Below are positions 1-5,643 of a stretch of 7,091 bases of DNA, piece by piece (the stretch's first letter is position 1; every line of letters begins with the position of its first letter). Origin of the DNA: Lautropia sp. (lineage in GTDB: Bacteria; Pseudomonadota; Gammaproteobacteria; Burkholderiales; Burkholderiaceae_E). The notes beneath the pieces were generated by a model, which was not told where the DNA came from, did not search any database, and saw nothing but the letters and a program-made list of their open reading frames with translations. The stretch lies in assembly GCA_013813615.1 (NCBI GenBank), contig JACCRJ010000572.1:1-7091 (forward strand). The letters run 5' to 3'. A program made the position numbers and the translations under genes.

Positions 1-9
1 GGTTGCCAC

Positions 10-22
10 GTGCGGGGCGCAC
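10..22 (-). terminator. Possible hairpin after the sulfatase gene
   Basis: A perfect inverted repeat, GTGCG and CGCAC around a three-base loop, begins seven bases beyond the sulfatase stop codon. Its position suits a transcription end or an mRNA 3' stabilising stem. The stem is only five pairs, and no run of T follows on the minus strand in the few bases before the window ends. It is therefore not a canonical intrinsic terminator. It may be chance in GC-rich DNA. Confidence 0.25.
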
Positions 23-29
23 AACTTCG

Positions 30-1556
30 TCACGTCGATCGGACCGCCGCCAGATCGAGCCGTTCAAAACTTTCCGGCGGCGCGTCGGTCGATGCCATCA
101 ATCGCGCCATCTCGCGCAGCAGGCGCGATTCGACAGCCGCATCGCTGACAGGTGCCAGCTGCCGTGGGTCAGTATCAAGGTCGAACAGGACCGTGGCCGT
201 ATCCTTCTGGCCGCCTGGTCCGTGACCGAAATAGACCGGTGACTTCGGCGTTGCCGGCACTTTCAGCAGGGGCACTCCCTTGCTGAACGCAAAGGGCGGC
301 GCCAGCGTCGCGTCGGCCAGCTCGCCGACGCTGAAGAACTCCTTCAAGTGCGTCGGCATCAGCGTGTACTGATAGAGATCGTGACGCAGGAGGTCTCGCG
401 GATAGCGGAAGTAGGTATGGCGGCCATCGGTAATGTTGACCGCGCTGCCGAAGACGCCATAGAGCGCCGCGGTGCGAAGCGGCTCGTCTCGCGCGAGCAG
501 CCGCAGCAGCGAGAAGCCCTGGTTCTCCGCCGGCGCCAACTGGCCGAAGACGTCGAGCAGGGTCGATGCGATGTCGGTCGTCTGGGTCAGCGACGAGCGG
601 CGTGTCCCGGCCTGATCCCGATGGTCCGGGTGATGGATCAACAGCGGAATGTGCGCAACTTCGTTGTAGCACGGCATTACCAGCTTGGCCCACCAGTCGT
701 GCTCACCCAGCAGGAAGCCGTGATCGGTCGTCACGACCAGCGCCGTGTCTTCCCATAGCCGCTGCGCGTCCATCGCATCGAGCAGTCGGCCGAGCTCGTG
801 ATCGCAAAGCGCGACGGTGGCACAGTAGTTGGCGCGCAGTTCCTCGCACTCCTTGGGCGCCTCGGTCACGCGGGCGTAGGGAGGCCAGTCGAATACGGGC
901 CCGCGGTAGGCCGTGGGGAATGCGTCGCGAAACGCCTTCGGTGCGTGAAACGGCTCGTGCGGATCGAAAGTCTCCACGTGCAGCAGCCAGTCATCGGCAT
1001 TGCGGTTCTGCCGCAGGAAATCCAGGCCGGCGTCGAAGCAGCGCACGGACGGGAAGTCCACGTATTCGCCAATAAACTGCCGGTTGACGATGTACTGGGC
1101 GAACTTGTGCCGGCGCTTATCGCTGAACTGGGCGCCGTGATACATCTCGCGGAACCGTTCCCAGGGCGGCGATACCATCGCCTTCCATGGGTCGCGCTCC
1201 TGCCCGCGGATGAACTCGTAGGTGTCGTAGCGGTTATGGTAGGTTGCGCCTCCGTCCTCCCAGTAGTGATAGTGGTCCGACACCAGATGCGAGTAGACGC
1301 CTTCGCGGTGCAGCAGTTCGGCGAACGAATTGTCGAACGGCTCGAGCGGACCCCACGCGCGATGCAGAAATGACAGGCGGCCGGTGTGCATGTCGCGCCG
1401 GGCCGGCATGCAGGGCAAGCTCCCGACGTAGTGGTTGTCGAAGGTCACCGCACGGCGGGAAAGGCGAAGAAAGTTCGGGGTCGGCACCGCCTGCCCGCCG
1501 TAGCACTCGAGAGAGCCGCGGTTGAGCGAATCGAAGAGAACGAAGATCAGTTTCAT
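30..1556 (-). CDS. Sulfatase family hydrolase (formylglycine type), cytoplasmic
   Basis: This 508-residue enzyme of the alkaline phosphatase superfamily probably hydrolyses a sulfate ester, or possibly a phosphonate or phosphate ester. Seen directly: the N-terminal strand with metal ligand Asp9 (VLFDSLNR), and the sulfatase signature CMPARRDMHTG at 49-59. In that signature Cys49 is the residue oxidised to formylglycine, followed by Pro51, Arg53, Thr58 and Gly59. The second metal site is TTDHG (Asp278, His279), followed by GEH and Lys291. An Asp-His pair rather than Asp-Asn is known from iduronate-2-sulfatase and phosphonate monoester hydrolases. Length is normal for the family. There is no signal peptide, so it should act in the cytoplasm. 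The start is fixed: an in-frame stop lies two codons upstream and the protein begins at the first core strand. There is no Shine-Dalgarno site; see the promoter entry. No formylglycine-generating enzyme is encoded here. Substrate is unknown. Confidence 0.93.
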   Translation of the reverse strand: MKLIFVLFDSLNRGSLECYGGQAVPTPNFLRLSRRAVTFDNHYVGSLPCMPARRDMHTGRLSFLHRAWGPLEPFDNSFAELLHREGVYSHLVSDHYHYWEDGGATYHNRYDTYEFIRGQERDPWKAMVSPPWERFREMYHGAQFSDKRRHKFAQYIVNRQFIGEYVDFPSVRCFDAGLDFLRQNRNADDWLLHVETFDPHEPFHAPKAFRDAFPTAYRGPVFDWPPYARVTEAPKECEELRANYCATVALCDHELGRLLDAMDAQRLWEDTALVVTTDHGFLLGEHDWWAKLVMPCYNEVAHIPLLIHHPDHRDQAGTRRSSLTQTTDIASTLLDVFGQLAPAENQGFSLLRLLARDEPLRTAALYGVFGSAVNITDGRHTYFRYPRDLLRHDLYQYTLMPTHLKEFFSVGELADATLAPPFAFSKGVPLLKVPATPKSPVYFGHGPGGQKDTATVLFDLDTDPRQLAPVSDAAVESRLLREMARLMASTDAPPESFERLDLAAVRST

Positions 1557-1564
1557 CGACGGTC

Positions 1565-1593
1565 ACTATACGAGCCCTGTCCGATTCGGACAA
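1565..1593 (-). promoter_or_regulatory. Sigma70-like promoter of the sulfatase gene
   Basis: On the minus strand a -35 box TTGTCC (1593-1588, four of six consensus bases) and a -10 box TATAGT (1570-1565, five of six) are separated by exactly 17 bases. Only eight bases lie between the -10 box and the sulfatase ATG. The predicted first transcribed base is about 1556-1558, so the mRNA would have essentially no leader. This agrees with the lack of a ribosome binding site in front of the gene. It also suggests that the sulfatase is transcribed separately from the Bug receptor gene 99 bases upstream. Confidence 0.5.
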
Positions 1594-1596
1594 GGC
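1574..1596. promoter_or_regulatory. 23-base palindrome overlapping the sulfatase promoter
   Basis: The arms GCCCTGTCCGA (1574-1584) and TCGGACAAGGC (1586-1596) are inverted copies around a single central T at 1585, with ten of eleven positions paired. The only mismatch is 1577/1593. It covers the -35 box and much of the spacer of the sulfatase promoter. That is the classic place for a repressor operator, for example of a TetR-, GntR- or MarR-family dimer (inference). A one-base centre makes it a poor RNA hairpin, and it lies upstream of the predicted transcript start, so DNA binding is the better reading. No regulator for it is encoded in the window. Confidence 0.5.
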
Positions 1597-1600
1597 TAAG

Positions 1601-1621
1601 ATTCGCAGACTAAATTCGCAG
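1601..1621. repeat. Two direct copies of ATTCGCAG, 13 bases apart
   Basis: ATTCGCAG occurs at 1601-1608 and again at 1614-1621, in the same orientation with a start-to-start distance of 13 bases (CTGCGAAT on the transcribed strand). The pair lies just upstream of the -35 box of the sulfatase promoter. This is a typical place for an activator site, or for extra contacts of the protein binding the adjacent palindrome. The function is inferred from position only. Confidence 0.35.
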
Positions 1622-1631
1622 TGTAGGAGCG

Positions 1632-1653
1632 GTGAATGCGTGGGGCGCTTCAC
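1632..1653 (-). terminator. Hairpin right after the Bug receptor stop codon
   Basis: Beginning two bases beyond the stop codon, the minus strand can fold GTGAAGCG against CGC-A-TTCAC. This gives eight pairs with one bulged A and a five-base loop CCCCA. No T-run follows, so this is at best a weak or Rho-assisted terminator, or a 3' end stabilising structure. Its position between the receptor gene and the separately promoted sulfatase makes a transcription boundary plausible. Confidence 0.3.
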
Positions 1654-1655
1654 AG

Positions 1656-2651
1656 TCATTCGAGCCTAATGTTGGCGGTCTTGGCGACCTCACCCCATTT
1701 CTTCATCTCATCGACCAAATAGCCAGCAAACTCCTCCGGCGTGCTGCCGACGGTGACGGTGCCACCCTGGGCAAGCTTGTCCTTGATCTCGGGCAACTCG
1801 AGGGCACGGTTGATCTCGAGGTTCAACTTTTCTACGACCGCCTTCGGCGTGTTCGCGGGCGCCATGACACCGCCCCAGGAAACTGCTTCGAAGCCGGGCA
1901 TGCCGAGTTCGGCGATCGTAGGCAATTCGGGATCGCTGGCCAGCCGTTCCTTGGTGGTCACCGCCAGGGCCTTCAGCCGCCCGCCCGGTCCGACATGGGG
2001 CGCAGCGGAGACTACCGTAGTGAACATGACATCGATCTGCCCGCCCATGATGTCCTGCAGCGCCAGGCCGTCGCCCTTGTAGTTGACCCCTTCCATTTTG
2101 ATGCCTGCTTTCATCATGAACAGTTCCAGCGCGAGGTGGCCGGCGGTACCGGTGCCGCCAGTACCGTAGGTCATCTTACCGTTCGCCGCCTTGGCACGCG
2201 TAATCAGGTCGGCAACCGAACTGATCTCCGACTTCGCGTTGACGACCATCTTGAGCGGCACCAGGTTGGTCAGCGTGACCGGTGCGAAGTCCTTCACCGA
2301 GTCGTAGGGAAGCTTGCTGTAGATGCTCGGATTGATCGCGCTCGGCCCGACGTTGCTCATCAGGATGGTATGGCCGTCGGGTGCGGACTTGGCGACATGC
2401 GAAAGCGCCACGATACCGTTGCCACCCGGACGGTTCTGGATCACCACCGCCTGGCCCCAGGCCTTCTCCAGCTTTTCGCCGATCATGCGCGCCACTACAT
2501 CCGAGGCGCCGCCGGGCGGATAAGGCACGACGAAGTTGATCGGCTTGGTCGGATAGTCCTGCGCGTACGCAGGCGTGAACGCCGGCGCAGCAAGGACCGC
2601 GAGGAGAAGGAACTTGCGAAGCATTGACGGCTTCCGGGTATCACTTTTCAT
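1656..2651 (-). CDS. Bug family (tripartite tricarboxylate transporter) periplasmic receptor
   Basis: A 331-residue periplasmic solute receptor of the Bug/TctC family, which usually binds small carboxylates. The first 30 residues are a Sec signal peptide: basic start with RK, hydrophobic stretch FLLLAVLAAPAF, cleavage likely after AYA to give mature QDYPTKP. The mature start is the family hallmark, YPTKPINFVVPYPPGGASD followed by VAR. Later family features are the GQAVVIQNRPGGNG block, and AGHLALELF and DIMGGQIDVMF in the domain-linking region. ATG 2651 is chosen because GGAG stands seven bases before it and because it leaves a proper signal peptide. An open reading frame continues 18 codons further upstream, but those residues would bury the signal. 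No TctA or TctB membrane subunit is present, as is common for Bug proteins. It lies 70 bases after the dehydrogenase gene and is probably cotranscribed with it. The ligand cannot be read from sequence. Confidence 0.93.
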   Translation of the reverse strand: MKSDTRKPSMLRKFLLLAVLAAPAFTPAYAQDYPTKPINFVVPYPPGGASDVVARMIGEKLEKAWGQAVVIQNRPGGNGIVALSHVAKSAPDGHTILMSNVGPSAINPSIYSKLPYDSVKDFAPVTLTNLVPLKMVVNAKSEISSVADLITRAKAANGKMTYGTGGTGTAGHLALELFMMKAGIKMEGVNYKGDGLALQDIMGGQIDVMFTTVVSAAPHVGPGGRLKALAVTTKERLASDPELPTIAELGMPGFEAVSWGGVMAPANTPKAVVEKLNLEINRALELPEIKDKLAQGGTVTVGSTPEEFAGYLVDEMKKWGEVAKTANIRLE

Positions 2652-2658
2652 GGGGCTG

Positions 2659-2662
2659 CTCC
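2659..2662 (-). promoter_or_regulatory. Shine-Dalgarno site that fixes the Bug receptor start
   Basis: GGAG on the minus strand sits seven bases before ATG 2651. The same GGAG-plus-seven arrangement precedes the dehydrogenase ATG (site 3710-3713) and the ABC receptor ATG (site 6908-6911). This common spacing supports choosing 2651 over the longer frame beginning at 2705. Confidence 0.7.
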
Positions 2663-2678
2663 ATTGAGCGCGTTCAAT
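2663..2678. promoter_or_regulatory. 16-base inverted repeat next to the Bug receptor ribosome binding site
   Basis: ATTGAGCGCGTTCAAT reads ATTGA, six bases, TCAAT. Two of the three inner base pairs also match, leaving one mismatched pair overall. It touches the GGAG site of the receptor gene directly. On the minus strand TTGTCA (2683-2678) begins just upstream and overlaps it by one base. That resembles a -35 box, but I find no acceptable -10 box at the right distance. It could be an operator, or an RNA stem that shapes translation of the receptor. Chance is also possible. Confidence 0.3.
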
Positions 2679-2721
2679 TGACAAGGAGAACGAAAGGCCT
2701 GCCACCGACCGACTGCAACTG

Positions 2722-3702
2722 TTAGACGATGCCGTTCTTCAGGTTCGTGTCACCGCGCCACTGGCGCTCCAGGTTCTCCATCAGCAGGTCGATCACGTTG
2801 TCTTCGTACTTGCGGGTCTCGCCGGCGGTGTGCGGCGTGATCAGCAGATTGTCGATGTGCCATAACGGTGCTGACACCGGCAGCGGTTCTTCGCGCACGC
2901 AGTCGAGCGCCGCGCCGGCGATCCGCCCCTGCTCGAGCGCTTCCACCAGCGCTTCCTGGTTGACGACGGGGCCGCGCGCGACATTGACCAGATAAGCCAG
3001 CGGCTTCATCGCGGCGAAGGCCTTGGCATCGAAGAGGTTCTCGGTCTCGGGCGTCAGCGGACAGGTGAGCGCGACGAAATCGGCTTCAGCCAGCACCTCG
3101 AGCATGCGGTCCTGTGCCACGACGGCATCGGCCGCCTCACCGCCACGGCTCGGATCGCGCTTGACCGCTATGACGCGCATGTCGAAGGCACGTGCCAGGG
3201 TGGCCAGGCGCGAGCCGATGCGGCCCATGCCCACAATGACGAGCGTCTTGCCGCCGAGTTCGTCTTCACGCTGTGAAATCTCCGAGATCAGCCCGCGCCA
3301 CTTGCGGGCAGCCTGGTCGTCGCGGGCCATCGGGATCTTGCGGGCCAGCGCGAGGATCAGCGCGATGGCATGCTCGGCGACGGCACGTTCATTGGAGCCC
3401 TGGGCACTGGCCAGGCGGACGCCGGCCGCCTTCAAGGCATCCTTGCCGTACTGGTCGGTGCCGGCGCTGATCGACTGGATGAAGGCGAGGCGCGGCGCGG
3501 CCTGGATGAATTCATTGCGCCAGAGTCCCGACACCACGACGACATCGGCCTCGCCCACCCTGGCCTGCAGATCGGCCAGGTTGTGCACCTCGAAATGCCC
3601 GATGCCCGTGCCGCGCAATGCAAAGCGCTCTTGCATGCGATAGGCGGGGTGCGCGAAGCAGATGGCCATCTTGTCCTTGGCCGGCAAGGTGCGGGTCGTC
3701 AT
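2722..3702 (-). CDS. D-2-hydroxyacid dehydrogenase
   Basis: A 326-residue cytoplasmic oxidoreductase that should interconvert a 2-keto acid (glyoxylate, hydroxypyruvate or a similar acid) and its D-2-hydroxyacid. The split catalytic domain surrounds a Rossmann domain with GMGRIG at 158-163. The catalytic residues are all present: Arg243 in NVARGPVVN, Glu272 in REEPLP and His291 in TPHTAGE. The stretch NERAVAEHAIALILALAR (104-121) is the usual helix before the nucleotide-binding domain. Length is typical. After the second Rossmann strand (MRVIAV) come Lys181 and Arg182, where NAD-specific members carry an Asp; this suggests a preference for NADP(H) (inference). ATG 3702 has GGAG seven bases upstream. 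The Bug receptor gene follows 70 bases later, so the two probably form a transport-plus-oxidation pair for an organic acid. The precise substrate is not readable. Confidence 0.92.
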   Translation of the reverse strand: MTTRTLPAKDKMAICFAHPAYRMQERFALRGTGIGHFEVHNLADLQARVGEADVVVVSGLWRNEFIQAAPRLAFIQSISAGTDQYGKDALKAAGVRLASAQGSNERAVAEHAIALILALARKIPMARDDQAARKWRGLISEISQREDELGGKTLVIVGMGRIGSRLATLARAFDMRVIAVKRDPSRGGEAADAVVAQDRMLEVLAEADFVALTCPLTPETENLFDAKAFAAMKPLAYLVNVARGPVVNQEALVEALEQGRIAGAALDCVREEPLPVSAPLWHIDNLLITPHTAGETRKYEDNVIDLLMENLERQWRGDTNLKNGIV

Positions 3703-3743
3703 CGGCGTTCTCCGAAGTGAAGTCAGTATCCGGCGGTCAGGCG

Positions 3744-3752
3744 ATTAGAACA
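3744..3752 (-). promoter_or_regulatory. Possible extended -10 promoter for the dehydrogenase gene
   Basis: The minus strand reads TGTTCTAAT, an extended -10 element (TG, one base, then TCTAAT, five of six matches to TATAAT). Transcription would start near 3737, giving a leader of about 35 bases before ATG 3702 that includes the GGAG site. No convincing -35 box lies 17 bases upstream, which extended -10 promoters can tolerate. A promoter is expected somewhere here, because 503 bases separate this gene from the amidase. Confidence 0.3.
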
Positions 3753-3914
3753 GGAAAACAAGTCCGCGACCCACCACGGCGCGGCTGCGGCGCGCACGTT
3801 CTGGTCGGACCCGGGGCCAAAGACGACGCGGTCGACAGGCCGACGCAGCCCGCTGCTGGACTCCATCCCGTGACCTGGAGCGCGGCAAGTCCCGCCTTCA
3901 AGCTGGCGAGGATG
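3753..3914. other. Non-coding remainder of the amidase-dehydrogenase gap
   Basis: This is part of the 503-base gap between the amidase and dehydrogenase genes. Neither strand shows a reading frame with recognisable protein similarity or a ribosome binding site. I find no tRNA, strong terminator or inverted repeat ending. Together with the glycosyltransferase remnant beside it, the stretch looks like decaying former coding or spacer DNA. Confidence 0.5.
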
Positions 3915-4205
3915 TCAGGCCTTCCACTCCCGTTGATTCGCGATCAGGTGCCGCCTCGCTACGCGCCAGAATCCGTTCCAGGATTCCGGCAACTCGAACG
4001 CCGCGCGATTGCGAACGGCCAGCGTCGCGGCACGGTACCGGTCCCATTGCCCGCTCAACCGGTCCACGGCGTCCGCAATCCCGGTGAAACTCGGCAAGAC
4101 CACGCCCACGCCGTGATCGCGCACCCACTGCGTGTTATAGCCTTGCTTCGGGAAGCGGTCCGGCGCGCTAAATGACGCCGGGGTGATTGTCGCGCGCGGC
4201 CGGGC
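3915..4205 (-). pseudogene. Remnant: C-terminal end of a glycosyltransferase (MGDG synthase-like)
   Basis: Directly after the amidase stop codon, and in the same frame, an open stretch of about 96 codons ends in TGA at 3915-3917. From roughly 4163 onward it reads like the C-terminus of GT28/monogalactosyldiacylglycerol synthase-type glycosyltransferases. Examples are YNTQWVRDHGVGVVLPSF, then a helix DAVDRL, WDRYRA, and NRAAFELPE. Family members end with a very similar pattern, namely PQERYN..WV...G.G.V..SF, AV..L, YRA and NRAVFE.P (from memory of the family). The whole acceptor domain and most of the nucleotide-sugar domain are missing. There is no ribosome binding site; the only starts are GTG codons such as 4124. 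It is best read as a fossil left by a deletion. A small real protein is less likely. Confidence 0.55.
4160..4181 (-). terminator. Weak GC-rich stem downstream of the amidase gene
   Basis: CCGGCG and CGCCGG form a perfect six-pair stem around a ten-base loop, about 25 bases beyond the amidase stop codon. No T-run follows on the minus strand. It could mark the end of the receptor-amidase transcript with Rho. It may equally be a chance structure at the start of the pseudogene remnant. Confidence 0.2.
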
Positions 4206-5624
4206 TCAGAGCGACGGGTGTTGAAGATGCCAGTCGGTGGCCTGCTGGAAAGCCAGCCCGAGCCGCACCAGGGTCGCTTCGTCGAAGGCTTTCCCGTAAA
4301 GCTGCAGGCCGATCGGCAGGCCGGCGTCATCGAAGCCGGCCGGGAACGCCAGCCCGCAAGAGCCGAGAAAATTCCCAGGGCGGGTGAACGCCGCGAGCGG
4401 GGTCTGGTCTTCATCGACCTCGTCGAGCGCGCAGGCGGTGATCGGAGAACCCGGCATCAGAAGGGCATCCACATCGCTCATCCATGCCGCCCAGTCCTGC
4501 CTGGCCTGCCGATGCGCCTGCATTGCGTCGATATAGTCGGCGGCGCTGATCGCCTCGCCGCTGAGCACGCGTTTGCGGACCCACGGCGATATCTCAAGAC
4601 TCATGTCCTTGATGTAGTCGCGATGGATGGCGAATGCTTCGGCAGCGATGATCTGCCCGTTGAGCAGCATCATCTGGTGGAAATCGAAGGGAAACGGCCG
4701 CTGCGCCACCGTGGCGCCGAGCGCAGTGAATACGCTCGCGGCTTCCTCCAGGGCCTGGGCGATGCCGGGCGCGATCGCGATCGGATACGAGTCGGGCGGG
4801 ATGAGTGCGATCACCACGCCGGCAAGCGAGCCTTCCTGCCGGGCCTGCAGATCGATGGCGGTGCGTGGCGCATGGTGGGTGCGCGCATCGTCGGCGTCGT
4901 AGCCGGCCATGACGGTGGTGAGCAGCGCGGCATCCCACGCGGAGCGGGTCATCGAACCGAGCGAATCCAGGGTCTGCGACAGATCGGCACAGCCTTGCAG
5001 GCTGATCAGCCCGGCGGTGGTCTTGAGCGCGGTGATGCCATTGAGGGCCGCGGGTATGCGCACCGAGCCGCCGGTACCCGACCCGATGGCCGCTGCCGCA
5101 AGCCCGGCGGCCACCGCGACCGCCGAACCGCTGGACGATCCGCCGGGGATCCGGTGGGTCTTCATGTCCCACGGATTGCGGGGCGTGCCCAGCGTCGGGT
5201 TGGTACCCCAGCCGCCGAAGGCGTATTCCACCATCTGCGTCTTGCCGAGGATGACCGCTCCAGCGGCGAGCAGGCGGCGCACGGCGGTAGCGGTGGCGGT
5301 GCTTTTGCGATTCAACCAGGGCTTGGAACCGACCGACATCGGGCGGCCGGCAATCGCACAGAGATCCTTGATCGCCATGGGAATGCCGTCGAGCATCCCC
5401 AGCAGGTAACCATCGGCGCGGCGCCGATCCGATGCGACCGCCTGGGCGAGGGCGGACTCCTCATAGACCGCGGCGAAGGCGTTGAGCGCCGGATTCAGGC
5501 GCCGGATCCTTTCGAGGTAGGCGTTGGTCAGGTCCCGGGAACTGATTCGCCCATCCGCCAACTCCTGCGCAAGACGCTGCACCGGCAGGAACACCAGGTC
5601 ATCCACGGCCGGCAACACCGTCAT
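4206..5624 (-). CDS. Amidase signature family hydrolase
   Basis: A 472-residue serine hydrolase that cleaves a carboxamide to acid and ammonia or amine, expected in the cytoplasm. The Ser-cisSer-Lys triad is complete: Lys86 in IPMAIKD, cis-Ser163 in IPGGSSSGSAVAVAAG and nucleophile Ser187 in GSGTGGSVRIPAA. Spacing between the two serines is 24 residues, as in the family. The N-terminus (DLTNAYLERIRRLNPALNAF) and C-terminus (GLPIGLQLYGKAFDE, ending ATDWHLQHPSL) are both typical, so the gene is intact. ATG 5624 is preferred; it lies 19 bases after the stop of the ABC receptor gene. An upstream in-frame start at 5696 would add a basic, low-complexity tail overlapping that gene. The ribosome site is poor, so translation may be coupled to the receptor. 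Not GatA: no gatB or gatC neighbours. Substrate is unknown; pairing with an amide/amino acid receptor suggests it processes what is imported. Confidence 0.93.
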   Translation of the reverse strand: MTVLPAVDDLVFLPVQRLAQELADGRISSRDLTNAYLERIRRLNPALNAFAAVYEESALAQAVASDRRRADGYLLGMLDGIPMAIKDLCAIAGRPMSVGSKPWLNRKSTATATAVRRLLAAGAVILGKTQMVEYAFGGWGTNPTLGTPRNPWDMKTHRIPGGSSSGSAVAVAAGLAAAAIGSGTGGSVRIPAALNGITALKTTAGLISLQGCADLSQTLDSLGSMTRSAWDAALLTTVMAGYDADDARTHHAPRTAIDLQARQEGSLAGVVIALIPPDSYPIAIAPGIAQALEEAASVFTALGATVAQRPFPFDFHQMMLLNGQIIAAEAFAIHRDYIKDMSLEISPWVRKRVLSGEAISAADYIDAMQAHRQARQDWAAWMSDVDALLMPGSPITACALDEVDEDQTPLAAFTRPGNFLGSCGLAFPAGFDDAGLPIGLQLYGKAFDEATLVRLGLAFQQATDWHLQHPSL

Positions 5625-5643
5625 GAAGTCCGCGCAGCGGCGT

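Noticed and set aside
1632..2627. 331-codon open frame on the plus strand opposite the Bug receptor
   Set aside because: It mirrors the Bug gene, has an Arg/His/Asp-rich composition and no motif.
2652..2705. Longer N-terminus for the Bug receptor from ATG 2705
   Set aside because: It would put 18 polar residues before the signal peptide and ignore the GGAG site seven bases before ATG 2651.
3703..4205. Mobile element or attachment site in the 503-base gap
   Set aside because: I see no transposase fragment, terminal inverted repeats, target duplication or tRNA; the gap is better explained by gene decay.
4206..5624. Reading the amidase as GatA of the tRNA amidotransferase
   Set aside because: No gatC or gatB nearby, and the context is a catabolic receptor with a LysR regulator. 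Similarity is to the general amidase signature core only.
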